Positions 1 through 9,104 of a stretch of DNA of 64,000 bases are shown here, piece after piece (position 1 is the first letter of the stretch; every line of letters starts with the position of its first letter). The stretch is from positions 1 to 64,000 of the forward strand of contig JADIMI010000061.1 in the NCBI GenBank assembly GCA_017694845.1. The letters run 5' to 3'. This DNA comes from Candidatus Cryptobacteroides intestinavium. Lineage in GTDB: Bacteria; Bacteroidota; Bacteroidia; Bacteroidales; UBA932. A program made the translations under genes and the position numbers. The notes under the pieces were generated by a model. The model did not search any database, was not told the DNA's origin, and saw nothing but the letters and a program-made list of their open reading frames with translations.

Positions 1-54
1 GAGACAGAAAACATTTAAACAAGATATAACCAAGTCTCATAAACTTTAACGATT

Positions 55-3000
55 ATGGCAAACGAGAAAAAATTTATCACTTGTGACGGTAACTACGCAG
101 CTGCCCACATCGCTTATCTTTTCAGCGAGCACGCTGCGATCTACCCTATCACACCGTCGTCGACTATGGCAGAATATGTCGATGAGTGGGCAGCTCAGGG
201 AAAGAAGAATCTCTTCGGAGAGACTGTCAAGGTTACCGAAATGCAGAGTGAAGGAGGAGCGGCCGGTGCTGTGCACGGTTCTCTCCAGGCAGGAGCCCTT
301 ACTACCACATTCACGGCATCCCAGGGTCTGCTCCTGATGATTCCTAATATGTACAAGATTGCAGGAGAGATGCTTCCTACAGTATTCCACGTATCTGCAC
401 GTGCTCTTGCATCACACGCGCTCTCCATCTTCGGAGACCATCAGGATGTAATGGCCTGCCGCCAGACCGGATTCGCAATGCTGGCTTCCGCTTCTGTACA
501 GGAGGCCCTGGATATGGCAGCTGTCGCTCATCTGTCCACCATCAAGTCAAGCATTCCGTTCATCCACTTCTTCGATGGCTTCCGCACCTCGCACGAGATC
601 CAGAAGATCGAACTTATCGATGAGGACAAGCTCAGGGAGATGATAAGCACCAAGTCACTTGCAAGGTTCAGGGCAAAAGCCCTCAATCCGGATGCCCCTG
701 TGACAAGAGGTACAGCCCAGAACGGAGACGTATATTTCCAGGCACGCGAAGCCTGCAACGAATACTACGAGGCAGTGCCTGACATCGTTGCAAGATATAT
801 GGGCGAGATCAGCGAGGCTACCGGAAGGGACTACCGTCCGTTCGACTATTATGGAGCCCCGGATGCAGAGAACATTATCATAGCAATGGGATCTGTCACA
901 GAGACCATCAAGGAGACGATAGACCATCTTGCCACACAGGGGAAGAAGGTGGGACTGATCGTAGTCCGTCTCTACAGGCCGTTCTCCGCAAAATACTTTA
1001 TGAAAGTCCTTCCTAAGAGTGTCAAGAGAATAGCTGTGCTTGACAGGACCAAGGAACCCGGCGCTCTCGGAGAGCCGCTCTATCTCGATGTAAAGGCTCT
1101 CTTCCAGGGTGTCGAGAACGCCCCTCTGGTAATCGGAGGACGCTACGGCCTTTCATCAAAGGACACTTCTCCTGCACAGATCGTTGCAGTCTATGAGAAT
1201 CTTGAGCTTGCAGAACCGAAGAACGGCTTCACAATCGGCATCGTGGATGATGTGACATTCAAGTCACTCCCTGTCAAGGAGGAGATCTCCATCGTGAAAC
1301 CGGGCACTACAGAGTGCAAGTTCTACGGACTCGGGTCAGATGGCACAGTGGGTGCCAACAAGAACACCATCAAGATCATCGGTGACCATACAAGCAAATA
1401 CTGCCAGGGTTATTTCGACTACGATTCCAAGAAATCAGGCGGATACACATGCTCCCACCTCCGTTTCGGAGACCAGCCGATCAAGGCGCCATACCTTGTA
1501 TCTACTCCGGACTTCGTAGCCTGCCACGTACCTTCATATCTCCATAAATACGATGTGCTCAAAGGTATCAAGCAGAACGGAACCCTCCTGCTCAACAGCA
1601 TCTGGGATGAGGAGGAGACCCTCAGGAGAATCCCTGACTATGTAAAATCAGTCATCGGGAAGAAGAACATATCTCTCTATATCATAAATGCCACCAAGAT
1701 CGCTGCCGAGATAGGTCTCGGAGGAAGGACCAACACCATCCTCCAGTCCGCGTTCTTCAAGATAACCGGCATCATTCCTTACGAGGATGCAGTCACCTAT
1801 ATGAAGAAGGCTATCGACAAGAGCTACGGCAAGAAGGGAGAGAACGTAGTCAAGATGAACTATGCCGCTGTGGACAGGGGCGGAGAATACATCAAGGTGA
1901 ATGTCCCTGCCGAATGGAAAGAGATCACAGGCAAGTTCGAGAATCCTAACAAGGACAGGCTCGCTCCGGAATTCGTGAAGCAGATAGCAGATGTTGTGAA
2001 CGCACAGTGCGGAGACCAGCTCCCTGTAAGCGCATTCAAGGATGCAGCCGATGGCACAATCCCTGACGGGACCGCAGCATACGAGAAGCGCGGTGTCGCA
2101 GTGTACGTCCCTGAATGGAAGGCGGAGAACTGTATACAGTGCAACACGTGCGCATTTGTCTGCCCTCACGCTGCAATCCGTCCGTTCCTTATGACAGCAG
2201 AAGAGGCTGCCTCCGCTCCGGCAGGTATCAAGAAAGCACAGGGCAAGGCTGTATTCAAGGACTACACGTTCACAATGCAGGTATCTCCTGCCGACTGTAC
2301 AGGATGCGGCAACTGCGCAGACGTATGTCCTGCAAAGGAGAAGGCTCTCGTCATGGTACTTGCAGACACCCAGGAGGCAGAGCAGACCAACTTCAACTGG
2401 CTGCACTCCAACATCGGATACAAGGACACCGTGCAGAACAAGTTCCAGAATGTGAAGAACGCACAGTTCTCACAGCCTCTGTTCGAGTTCTCCGGCGCAT
2501 GTGCAGGCTGCGGTGAGACTCCGTACATCAAGACCATCACCCAGCTCTTCGGTGACCATATGATGATAGCGAACGCCACAGGCTGCTCATCTATCTACGG
2601 AGCATCCTTCCCTGCCTCACCGTACTGCACCAACGCAAACAGACACGGACCGGCATGGGCCAACTCGCTGTTCGAGGACAACGCGGAATACGGGCTCGGA
2701 ATGAAACTCGGTTCAGACAGGGCACGCGCCACAGTCGCCAGACTTATGGAACAGGGTCTCGCCTGCAGCTGCTGCTCTGACGAGATGAAGGCTCTCTTCA
2801 CGAAATGGCTTGAAAACCGCAACGATGCGAAAGTGACCCGTGAAGTGGCCGATGCCCTCGTTCCTCTTATGGAAGAGTGCAGCTGCGACACCTGCAAGGC
2901 ACTGCTCGAATACAGGCACTTCATTCCTTCCCGCAGCCAGTGGGTATTCGGAGGTGACGGCTGGGCATACGATATCGGATACGGCGGACTCGACCACGTC

Positions 3001-3585
3001 CTCGCATCCGGAGAGAATGTCAACGTGCTCGTACTTGATACCGAAGTATATTCAAATACAGGCGGACAGTCATCCAAGTCTACCCCGGCGGGCGCTATCG
3101 CGAAGTTCGCCGCTTCAGGAAAGAAGATCCGCAAGAAAGATCTTGGAATGATGGCTATCAGCTACGGATATGTCTACGTGGCACAGGTGGCTATGGGTGC
3201 AAATCCTGCCCAGTTCTTCAACGCCATCAAGGAGGCCGAGGCATACGATGGGCCATCGCTTATCATTGCATACGCGCCTTGTATCAACCACGGACTGAAG
3301 GCCGGTATGGGACTCAGCCAGAAAGAAGAGAAACTTGCAGTAGAATGCGGTTACTGGCACCTCTACAGGTACAACCCTACACTCGAGGATGAAGGGAAGA
3401 ATCCGTTCTCGCTCGACAGCAAGGAGCCTGACTGGACCAAGTTCCAGGACTTCCTGAAGGGAGAGGTAAGATTCGCATCTCTCTACAAGATGTTCCCTGA
3501 GACAGCCGGAGAACTTCTCCAGAAGACAGAGGAGTTTGCAAAGATCCGTCTCAGCACATACAAGAGACTCGCAGGCAAGGAATAG
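55..3585 (+). CDS. nifJ: Pyruvate:ferredoxin (flavodoxin) oxidoreductase
   Basis: Single-chain PFOR of 1176 residues, the usual length. It oxidatively decarboxylates pyruvate with CoA to acetyl-CoA and CO2 and passes electrons to ferredoxin, in the cytoplasm of anaerobes. The N-terminal half carries the pyruvate-binding domains (TPSSTMAEYVDEW near residue 35). Two 4Fe-4S motifs follow, CIQCNTCAFVCP near 693 and CTGCGNCADVCP near 748. A further cluster-ligand motif CAGCGE lies near 816, and the thiamine-diphosphate region GDGWAYDIGYGG near 966 with NTGGQSSKSTP after it. The ATG at 55 fits the family N-terminus. The 56-residue ferredoxin gene near 8.9 kb is a plausible partner, which is inference. 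Confidence 0.97.
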   Translation: MANEKKFITCDGNYAAAHIAYLFSEHAAIYPITPSSTMAEYVDEWAAQGKKNLFGETVKVTEMQSEGGAAGAVHGSLQAGALTTTFTASQGLLLMIPNMYKIAGEMLPTVFHVSARALASHALSIFGDHQDVMACRQTGFAMLASASVQEALDMAAVAHLSTIKSSIPFIHFFDGFRTSHEIQKIELIDEDKLREMISTKSLARFRAKALNPDAPVTRGTAQNGDVYFQAREACNEYYEAVPDIVARYMGEISEATGRDYRPFDYYGAPDAENIIIAMGSVTETIKETIDHLATQGKKVGLIVVRLYRPFSAKYFMKVLPKSVKRIAVLDRTKEPGALGEPLYLDVKALFQGVENAPLVIGGRYGLSSKDTSPAQIVAVYENLELAEPKNGFTIGIVDDVTFKSLPVKEEISIVKPGTTECKFYGLGSDGTVGANKNTIKIIGDHTSKYCQGYFDYDSKKSGGYTCSHLRFGDQPIKAPYLVSTPDFVACHVPSYLHKYDVLKGIKQNGTLLLNSIWDEEETLRRIPDYVKSVIGKKNISLYIINATKIAAEIGLGGRTNTILQSAFFKITGIIPYEDAVTYMKKAIDKSYGKKGENVVKMNYAAVDRGGEYIKVNVPAEWKEITGKFENPNKDRLAPEFVKQIADVVNAQCGDQLPVSAFKDAADGTIPDGTAAYEKRGVAVYVPEWKAENCIQCNTCAFVCPHAAIRPFLMTAEEAASAPAGIKKAQGKAVFKDYTFTMQVSPADCTGCGNCADVCPAKEKALVMVLADTQEAEQTNFNWLHSNIGYKDTVQNKFQNVKNAQFSQPLFEFSGACAGCGETPYIKTITQLFGDHMMIANATGCSSIYGASFPASPYCTNANRHGPAWANSLFEDNAEYGLGMKLGSDRARATVARLMEQGLACSCCSDEMKALFTKWLENRNDAKVTREVADALVPLMEECSCDTCKALLEYRHFIPSRSQWVFGGDGWAYDIGYGGLDHVLASGENVNVLVLDTEVYSNTGGQSSKSTPAGAIAKFAASGKKIRKKDLGMMAISYGYVYVAQVAMGANPAQFFNAIKEAEAYDGPSLIIAYAPCINHGLKAGMGLSQKEEKLAVECGYWHLYRYNPTLEDEGKNPFSLDSKEPDWTKFQDFLKGEVRFASLYKMFPETAGELLQKTEEFAKIRLSTYKRLAGKE

Positions 3586-3608
3586 TCCTTGACCGAGGAT
3601 TATGATCC

Positions 3609-3641
3609 AGGGCTGGTTGCTATGCAGCCGGCCCTTTTCGA
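3609..3641 (+). terminator. Probable terminator after PFOR
   Basis: An imperfect GC-rich hairpin (AGGGCTGGTTGC, TAT loop, GCAGCCGGCCCT) ends in TTTT just after the PFOR stop codon. This suggests PFOR is transcribed alone. Confidence 0.6.
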
Positions 3642-3665
3642 TTAAGACAGACAAAACTGACATAT

Positions 3666-4706
3666 ATGAATATGAAAATGATGATTGCAGCGACTTTAGC
3701 CTGCACATTCGCATCGGCTGCCGTCAATGAACTATCCGCGCAGCCAAGGACAGATTTCCGTCCGGATGAGACAGTGCTCCTCTACGGAGAGAAGCTTGTA
3801 GACAACACCGACCCTGTAGTCGCGAAGAAAGTGACATCCGCGGGATTCACAATGGAGGAGAGCAACGGCCTCACAGGACCGGAAGAGATCAACGAATCCG
3901 GAAACATAGGCAACATCAACGTCAACGCCAGGTTCGACCTGTATTTTCCGAAGAAGCCCAACGGACAGATGGTTATCGTATGCCCCGGAGGCGGATACAG
4001 CATTGTATCGTCATACAACGAAGGAGTCTATGTAGCTGAATGGCTGGCAGAGAGAGGAATCACTGCCGCCATAGTGAAATACCGTCTCCCGAACGGACAT
4101 TGGAATGTCCCTCTCGCAGATATCCAGAACACATTCAGATACTGCAGGGTGAATGCCGGGAAATGGGGCATCGACCAGATCGGAGTCATGGGATTTTCAG
4201 CCGGAGGACACCTCGCTGTCACGACTTCCGTAATGTATGCAGATGCAGAGACAAGACCGGACTTCTCGGTATTCATCTACCCTGTAGTGACATTCGACAC
4301 GGCAGTCACACATATGGGGACTCATAACCAGCTGATCGGGGAGGAATCTGCATTTACCGGAAGGACAGGAAAGACGTGGGAGGAATGGAACAGGGCGGAA
4401 AGAAAATACAGCGGCCTGGAAAGGAGGTACTCGCTCGAGAACCAGGTGTCTTCAGACAACGCCCCTGTATTCATCGCCCTGTGCAGCGATGACACGACAG
4501 TGCCTGCGGAAAACAGCATAAGGCTCTACCGCTCGCTGCTTGCCTGCAAAGTCCCTGTGGAGATGCATATCTATCCATCCGGAGGACACGGCTGGGGCTT
4601 CTCTGCCGAAAAATATGTCGGGCAGGGACATGACGGGTTCAGCTATGCCAGGAATGAATTCTATGACTCTCTCGACCGCTGGCTCGGCAGTATGAGAAAC
4701 AGATAG
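3666..4706 (+). CDS. Exported alpha/beta-hydrolase, esterase of the acetyl-xylan/feruloyl type
   Basis: 346 residues with an N-terminal signal peptide (MNMKMMIAATLACTFASAA...LSAQ). An alpha/beta-hydrolase fold is indicated by the oxyanion-type CPGGGYSIVSS near residue 100, the nucleophile elbow GFSAGGHLA near 180, and a C-terminal GGHGWGF that supplies the catalytic His. The acid residue probably lies in the CSDDTTVP segment. Related Bacteroidota enzymes deacetylate or deferuloylate xylan, and the small-ester specificity here is inferred from family resemblance only. The gene converges on a LysR-like gene with 9 bp between them. A second start three codons in (MKMM) is possible. Confidence 0.8.
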   Translation: MNMKMMIAATLACTFASAAVNELSAQPRTDFRPDETVLLYGEKLVDNTDPVVAKKVTSAGFTMEESNGLTGPEEINESGNIGNINVNARFDLYFPKKPNGQMVIVCPGGGYSIVSSYNEGVYVAEWLAERGITAAIVKYRLPNGHWNVPLADIQNTFRYCRVNAGKWGIDQIGVMGFSAGGHLAVTTSVMYADAETRPDFSVFIYPVVTFDTAVTHMGTHNQLIGEESAFTGRTGKTWEEWNRAERKYSGLERRYSLENQVSSDNAPVFIALCSDDTTVPAENSIRLYRSLLACKVPVEMHIYPSGGHGWGFSAEKYVGQGHDGFSYARNEFYDSLDRWLGSMRNR

Positions 4707-4715
4707 AGTCCGGAA

Positions 4716-5231
4716 TCATACAAGAAGATTCTCCAGGAGAGAAGAGACAATAGAGGAGAGCGGATGGTCCGACGGAAGGACGCTGAAGCGGAAAACGAGA
4801 CTGCCGCTCTGACGCGAGGGTGCCGATACGATACAGATATCGGCACCCTCTGCCGTATCCGTCACATTGAAATCCCGGCCGGGAAATATGGATGCAAGGG
4901 CGGAAGAAATCTCATCCATAAGATAGTACCTGGCAGCAGGGTCAGGGTATATCCTGAATACTGCACCTTCGGGCAGAGGAGTCATAAAGGCTGCGGAAAC
5001 GGAGTCATAGGCAGACGATATTCTGTCGGCATAGCGCATAAATATCTCCCCCTGGCGCGTAGTCTCCACCTTACCCCCCGATCTTGTAAAAAGCTGTATC
5101 CCGAGTTCTTTCTCCAGTTCGGATATATTCTGGCTGACCGCCGGCTGGCTGATGCCCAGCATCCCTGCAGCCTTCGTGAAACTGCCGGACGCATACACGG
5201 CCTTGAAAACCTTGATCCTGAAATCTTCCAT
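4716..5231 (-). CDS. Short LysR-like transcriptional regulator
   Basis: About 172 residues. The first 60 form a clear LysR winged helix-turn-helix (FKAVYASGSFTKAAGMLGISQPAVSQNISELEKELGIQLF). After the linker only about 90 residues remain, compared with about 200 in a full effector domain, so the ligand-binding part is shortened or diverged. The ORF track starts at a TTG (5246). I prefer the ATG of MEDFRIKVF (5231), which matches the typical LysR start; MPTVMEDF (5243) is also possible. The C-terminus ends cleanly, so this looks like a compact LysR variant rather than a frameshifted gene. Its target is unknown. Confidence 0.8.
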   Translation of the reverse strand: MEDFRIKVFKAVYASGSFTKAAGMLGISQPAVSQNISELEKELGIQLFTRSGGKVETTRQGEIFMRYADRISSAYDSVSAAFMTPLPEGAVFRIYPDPAARYYLMDEISSALASIFPGRDFNVTDTAEGADICIVSAPSRQSGSLVFRFSVLPSDHPLSSIVSSLLENLLV

Positions 5232-5336
5232 AACGGTTGGCATCAATATGATTCCACAAAGTTACAAGAATTACAATTCATTTGTAAATCCCGTTCCTGA
5301 TTGTCAATAAAATTCAGGACAGTTCAAAATAATTAT

Positions 5337-5344
5337 TATCTTTG
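5337..5344 (+). promoter_or_regulatory. Bacteroidota -7 element upstream of the M16 peptidase
   Basis: TATCTTTG matches TAnnTTTG and lies about 125 bp upstream of the M16 peptidase start. I see no good TTG at the usual -33 distance, so this is a partial match. Confidence 0.4.
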
Positions 5345-5469
5345 TAAGATTTGGTCCGATTTTTATGGCCAGATACAGTCAGGGCCGGAAACCGCAGCGC
5401 CCGACAAGCCCGCACCGGACATCCGGTGACATTTGGAAATATTGACAAACAAATACAGAACAATTTATT

Positions 5470-8289
5470 ATGAAACGTATCTTTACATTTATCGCTGTCC
5501 TGTTCTCGGCAGTACTGGTCTTTGCCCAGGGGCCGCAGATACAGCAGCTTCCCGATGATCCGGCCGTACGGAAAGGAAAGCTGGACAACGGACTCACCTA
5601 CTACATCAGGCACAATGACAAGCCTGAAGGAAGGGCTGAATTCTACCTTGCCACCAATGTCGGAGCCATTCAGGAGACTCCTGACCAGGATGGACTTGCC
5701 CACTTCCTCGAGCACATGTGCTTCAACGGCACAAAGAATTTCCCTGACAAGGCTCTGCTCGAATATCTCCAGAGCATAGGTGCGGAATTCGGACGCAACA
5801 TAAACGCTGCCACAGGAGTGGAGCAGACCACATATATGCTCAACAATATTCCTGTATCACGCACCGGCATCGTAGACACATGCCTTCTTATCATGCACGA
5901 CTATTCGCATTTCGTCACCTGCGACCCTATAGAGATAGACAAGGAGAGAGGGGTGATCATAGAAGAGAAGAGATCCCGGAACAACGCCTCCTGGAGGATG
6001 AGGGAGAAATCCCTTCCTTATTATTTCGGGGACTCCAAATATGCCACCTGCACTCTTATAGGAAGCCAGGAAAATCTCGAGAACTTCAAGCCGGAAAGTC
6101 TGGTCAGCTTCTACAGGACCTGGTACCGTCCGGATCTGCAGGCCGTGATCGTTGTAGGAGACATTGATGTCGACTATGTCGAGAACAAGATCAAGGATCT
6201 GTTCGGCGACATACCGGCAGTCGAGAACCCGACACCGAAGGTCATGCCTGTAATCCCTGACAACAGAGAGCCGGCGGTCGGCATTATCACCGATCCAGAG
6301 GCATCCATCACCAGCATTGAAATGCTCTGGAAACGGCCGGCCAGACCGGAAGAGCTCAACAGCACAGATGCCGGGATGTTCCTTGACCTGCTCAACACAT
6401 ACATTGCAGTGATAATGTATGAAAGATTCTCTGACATAACATCACAGCCGGATGCACCGTTCCTCGGAGCGAACTTCGGCAACGGGAATCTCTGCGAGAC
6501 CTGTGACGTCACGATGGGTGACATAACCTGCAAGGATGGACAGGCCATACCTGCATTCAAGGCCTTTATGGCTGAAATCGAAAAGATGAAAAGGTTCGGG
6601 TTCACCGATGGTGAAGTCAGCCGCGCCAAAGACAACATCCTCCGCGCATACGAAAAGGCTGCGGATGCGGCATCGACCAGGACAAATTCTGAATTCATCG
6701 ACCTGTACACCGCCAACTTCTTTGACAACCAGGCTTATATGGAGCCTGCTACAGAATATGAGTATGCCAAGTCAATGTGCAGCCAGATCAACAGCGGACT
6801 GCTGAACGAAGTTGTCGCCCAGATGGCCCCTGACACCAATCTTGTCATCCTCTACAAGGCACCGGAGAAAGAAGGTCTTGCCCACCCGACAGAGGCCGAT
6901 TTCCTCACTGCTCTCGAGGAAGTGGAATCAGCCGAGATCGAAGCGAACAAGGAAGAAAACATCGACAGACCTCTTCTCGACCCTGCATCTCTCAAAGGGG
7001 CAAAGGTGAAGAAAGAAAAAGAGACCATATATGGAGCCACAGAATGGACTCTCAAGAACGGGGCGCGTGTAGTCGTATTCCCTACCGATTTCAAGAAGGA
7101 CCAGGTGATCATCCAGCTCTCCAAGGAAGGAGGACGCAGCATTATCGCCACGGAAGACCTCCCTTCGTTCGAAGACAACATCTATGAACTCTTCGAACAC
7201 AATTCCGGCATATCCGAATTCCCGAGCACAACTCTTTCCAAGATGCTTGCCGGCAAATCAGTAAGCATCACATCATCGATAGGAGGGATCCGCCACGGGC
7301 TCATTGCTACAGCATCCCCTAAGGACCTGGAGACAGCATTCCAGCTTCTGTACCTCAAATTCGTCGATCCGAGATTCGACTTCGATGAATATATGCTCGG
7401 AATAGAACAGATTAAGGCGCTGCTCCCTAACCTCGAGACGCAGCCTAATTTCATATTCCAGAACAGGATGAGCAAGGTGCTCTACGGAGACAATCCGAGG
7501 AATATCGACATTTCGGAAGAAGTGCTTGAAAAGGCATCAATGGAAACCATCGAAAGGGTATACAGAGACCAGCTTTTCAAGGATGTCGCAGGGGCCACCA
7601 TATATATCGTCGGCAATGTCGATCCAGCGACACTGAAGCCGCTTGTGGAGAAATATATCGGATCGCTTCCTAAGGGCAGGAAAGCTACAGAATGGGTGGA
7701 CAATATACCTGAAATAACAAAAGGCAGGGTAGAGGAAGTCTTCACCGCCGATATGGAGACCCCGATGAACACTGTCCTCCAGGTATGGACGGCATACATT
7801 CCATACAGCGTCAGAAACACCGTGCTTCTGGATGCAGCATCCTACATCCTCGATATGGTGTACACGGAGACACTCAGGGAAGAGGAAGGAGGCACATACG
7901 GTGCATCTGCTAATATGAGTATGCAGCGTCTCCCTAAAGAGAGGGCTCTTATCCAGGTATATTTCAACACCAACCCGGAGCAGTCTGACAAGCTCCGCGA
8001 GCTGGCCATCAAAGGGCTTGAGGATCTGGCAAATGAAGGTCCTACAGAGGAACAGATTGCCATGACAGTGGAGAACTTCAAGAAGAAGATTCCTGAATCA
8101 CGTATCAGCAACACATACTGGCTCAGCAATATCCAGAACTGGTACAATTACGGAGGGGAAGACTATGATGCACTCTATGAAGCCGCTCTGGACGACATCA
8201 ATTCAGAGAACATCAAGTCCATTCTCCAGAGCATCCTCGAGCAGGGCAACTTCGTCGAAATCGTGATGGGGCCATCCGGGCAGGAATAA
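5470..8289 (+). CDS. M16 family zinc metallopeptidase, exported
   Basis: 939 residues with a signal peptide (MKRIFTFIAVLFSAVLVFAQ). This is a pitrilysin/insulinase-type peptidase with two tandem M16 halves on one chain. The inverted zinc motif HFLEH starts at residue 78, within the family context AHFLEHMCFNGTKNFP. The second half (from about residue 520, TEWTLKNGARVVVFPTDF) has the fold but no HxxEH, as is usual for the non-catalytic half. The protein probably degrades peptides in the periplasm or at the outer membrane. It stands alone, with its own -7 element upstream and strong hairpins downstream. Confidence 0.93.
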   Translation: MKRIFTFIAVLFSAVLVFAQGPQIQQLPDDPAVRKGKLDNGLTYYIRHNDKPEGRAEFYLATNVGAIQETPDQDGLAHFLEHMCFNGTKNFPDKALLEYLQSIGAEFGRNINAATGVEQTTYMLNNIPVSRTGIVDTCLLIMHDYSHFVTCDPIEIDKERGVIIEEKRSRNNASWRMREKSLPYYFGDSKYATCTLIGSQENLENFKPESLVSFYRTWYRPDLQAVIVVGDIDVDYVENKIKDLFGDIPAVENPTPKVMPVIPDNREPAVGIITDPEASITSIEMLWKRPARPEELNSTDAGMFLDLLNTYIAVIMYERFSDITSQPDAPFLGANFGNGNLCETCDVTMGDITCKDGQAIPAFKAFMAEIEKMKRFGFTDGEVSRAKDNILRAYEKAADAASTRTNSEFIDLYTANFFDNQAYMEPATEYEYAKSMCSQINSGLLNEVVAQMAPDTNLVILYKAPEKEGLAHPTEADFLTALEEVESAEIEANKEENIDRPLLDPASLKGAKVKKEKETIYGATEWTLKNGARVVVFPTDFKKDQVIIQLSKEGGRSIIATEDLPSFEDNIYELFEHNSGISEFPSTTLSKMLAGKSVSITSSIGGIRHGLIATASPKDLETAFQLLYLKFVDPRFDFDEYMLGIEQIKALLPNLETQPNFIFQNRMSKVLYGDNPRNIDISEEVLEKASMETIERVYRDQLFKDVAGATIYIVGNVDPATLKPLVEKYIGSLPKGRKATEWVDNIPEITKGRVEEVFTADMETPMNTVLQVWTAYIPYSVRNTVLLDAASYILDMVYTETLREEEGGTYGASANMSMQRLPKERALIQVYFNTNPEQSDKLRELAIKGLEDLANEGPTEEQIAMTVENFKKKIPESRISNTYWLSNIQNWYNYGGEDYDALYEAALDDINSENIKSILQSILEQGNFVEIVMGPSGQE

Positions 8290-8324
8290 TTCCTGTCCGG
8301 GGCACTCCCGCAAACATGCTGATT

Positions 8325-8392
8325 CAGCCCTGCCGATATCGGCAGGGCTGATAAAAAACAAGGCTGGTCCAAATCGGGCCAGCCTCTTTTAA
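8325..8392 (+). terminator. Tandem terminator hairpins after the M16 gene
   Basis: Two adjacent stem-loops. CAGCCCTGCCGATATCGGCAGGGCTG is a near-perfect palindrome. AGGCTGGTCCAAATCGGGCCAGCCT is followed by CTTTT. Together they make a strong transcription end. Confidence 0.8.
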
Positions 8393-8442
8393 TATTTTGG
8401 GATGGGCGCTGGTATTATACTGTCATTCCGGGCACAGTATTA

Positions 8443-8573
8443 TGTCATTCTGAGCGCCCTCTCACTGTCATTCTGAGCGACAGTGAAGAATCTGGAGGGG
8501 ACGAACCTTTGCTGAACTCCGGAACGGTGCTTCAGATCCTTCACTCCGCCTGCGGCTTCGTTCAGGATGACAA
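8443..8573. repeat. R1 repeats, head-to-head pair
   Basis: TGTCATTCTGAGCG segments occur at 8443 and 8466 on the plus strand, the second running into CAGTGAAGAATCTG. The complementary form (CAGATCCTTCACTCCGCCTG...TTCAGGATGACA) lies at about 8532-8573. The family consensus is about TGTCATCCTGARCGnAGCCGCAGGCGnAGTGAAGGATCTGnAGCACC. Other copies lie at 24.9, 25.6, 26.1 and 33.4-34.2 kb. Confidence 0.8.
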
Positions 8574-8589
8574 GGGAACGAATGACAAC

Positions 8590-8660
8590 GGACCGCGAAC
8601 GCGACATTTTCGTATCTTTCTGAATGCCAAGGTATTATAAAAAATCGTTGTTCGTGGTCC
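8590..8660. repeat. R2 palindromic repeat, 71-bp unit
   Basis: A 71-bp unit bounded by GGACCGCGAAC and GTTCGTGGTCC, which are 11-bp terminal inverted repeats with one mismatch. The 49-nt interior contains ACATTTTCGTA. The following GTGCTTTTTTGGGG resembles the 14-nt spacer between paired units at 25.5 kb. Confidence 0.8.
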
Positions 8661-8673
8661 GTGCTTTTTTGGG

Positions 8674-8691
8674 GGCCGGTGCGGGCATCAA
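8674..8691 (-). repeat. R5 short shared segment
   Basis: On the minus strand this reads TTGATGCCCGCACCGGCC. It matches TTGATGCCCCGCACCGG at 25408 and TTGATGCCTCGCACCGG at 24839, always next to or near R1/R2 material. Confidence 0.55.
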
Positions 8692-8800
8692 CACGTCTGA
8701 GACAACCAAGTTAAAAAACACATACTTTTCCGTGCTCTATAGGATGACAGAAGCCGACCCTCTGGGCCGGCCTCTGTTTTCTAATACTGCGCGCGTAAGA

Positions 8801-8971
8801 TTAAGCCTCAGGAGCTATGGCACCCATAGGGCACACATCCGCACATGTTCCGCAGTCAATGCAAAGAGAAGGATCGATCTTGTAGATATCCCCTTCCGAG
8901 ATAGCTCCCTGCGGGCACTCGTTGATACATGTACCGCAAGCGACGCAGTCTTCTGAAATTTTGTAAGCCAT
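8801..8971 (-). CDS. Small 2[4Fe-4S] ferredoxin
   Basis: A 56-residue protein below the ORF-track cutoff. It begins MAYKISEDCVACGTCINECP and ends CIDCGTCADVCPMGAIAPEA. Two CxxCxxCxxxCP motifs give eight cysteines, the signature of clostridial-type ferredoxins that carry low-potential electrons, for example from PFOR to hydrogenase or Rnf. Length and spacing are typical. It is a single-gene unit with its own well-formed promoter on the minus strand, and no Shine-Dalgarno precedes the ATG. Confidence 0.95.
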   Translation of the reverse strand: MAYKISEDCVACGTCINECPQGAISEGDIYKIDPSLCIDCGTCADVCPMGAIAPEA

Positions 8972-9040
8972 AATTCTATTCTTTTAATTGTTAATGTGTT
9001 TCCAGCCAGATAACTGTTGAATTGTCTGTAAAACAGCCGA

Positions 9041-9072
9041 CAAATTTATATGAATAATTTGAATATTCAAAA
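9041..9072 (-). promoter_or_regulatory. Ferredoxin promoter (Bacteroidota type)
   Basis: On the minus strand TTTTG is followed after 19 nt by TAAATTTG, matching the -33/-7 pattern of the Bacteroidota primary sigma factor. The predicted RNA start is about 65 nt upstream of the ferredoxin ATG. Confidence 0.8.
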
Positions 9073-9104
9073 TCCAGCCAGGATTTTGGATTTTCGCATC
9101 CACG

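Larger units (their letters stand above)
8393..8800. other. Gene-free repeat island 1
   Basis: About 400 bp without a supportable gene. It holds R1 repeats in both orientations, one 71-bp R2 unit, an R5 segment and a GC hairpin at about 8750-8778. The ORF-track entry at 8624-8956 is a shadow of the repeats and of the antisense of the ferredoxin gene. Confidence 0.75.

Noticed and set aside
1648-2406. 252-aa minus-strand ORF inside PFOR
   Set aside because: Shadow of the PFOR coding strand, Cys-rich only because of complementary codons.
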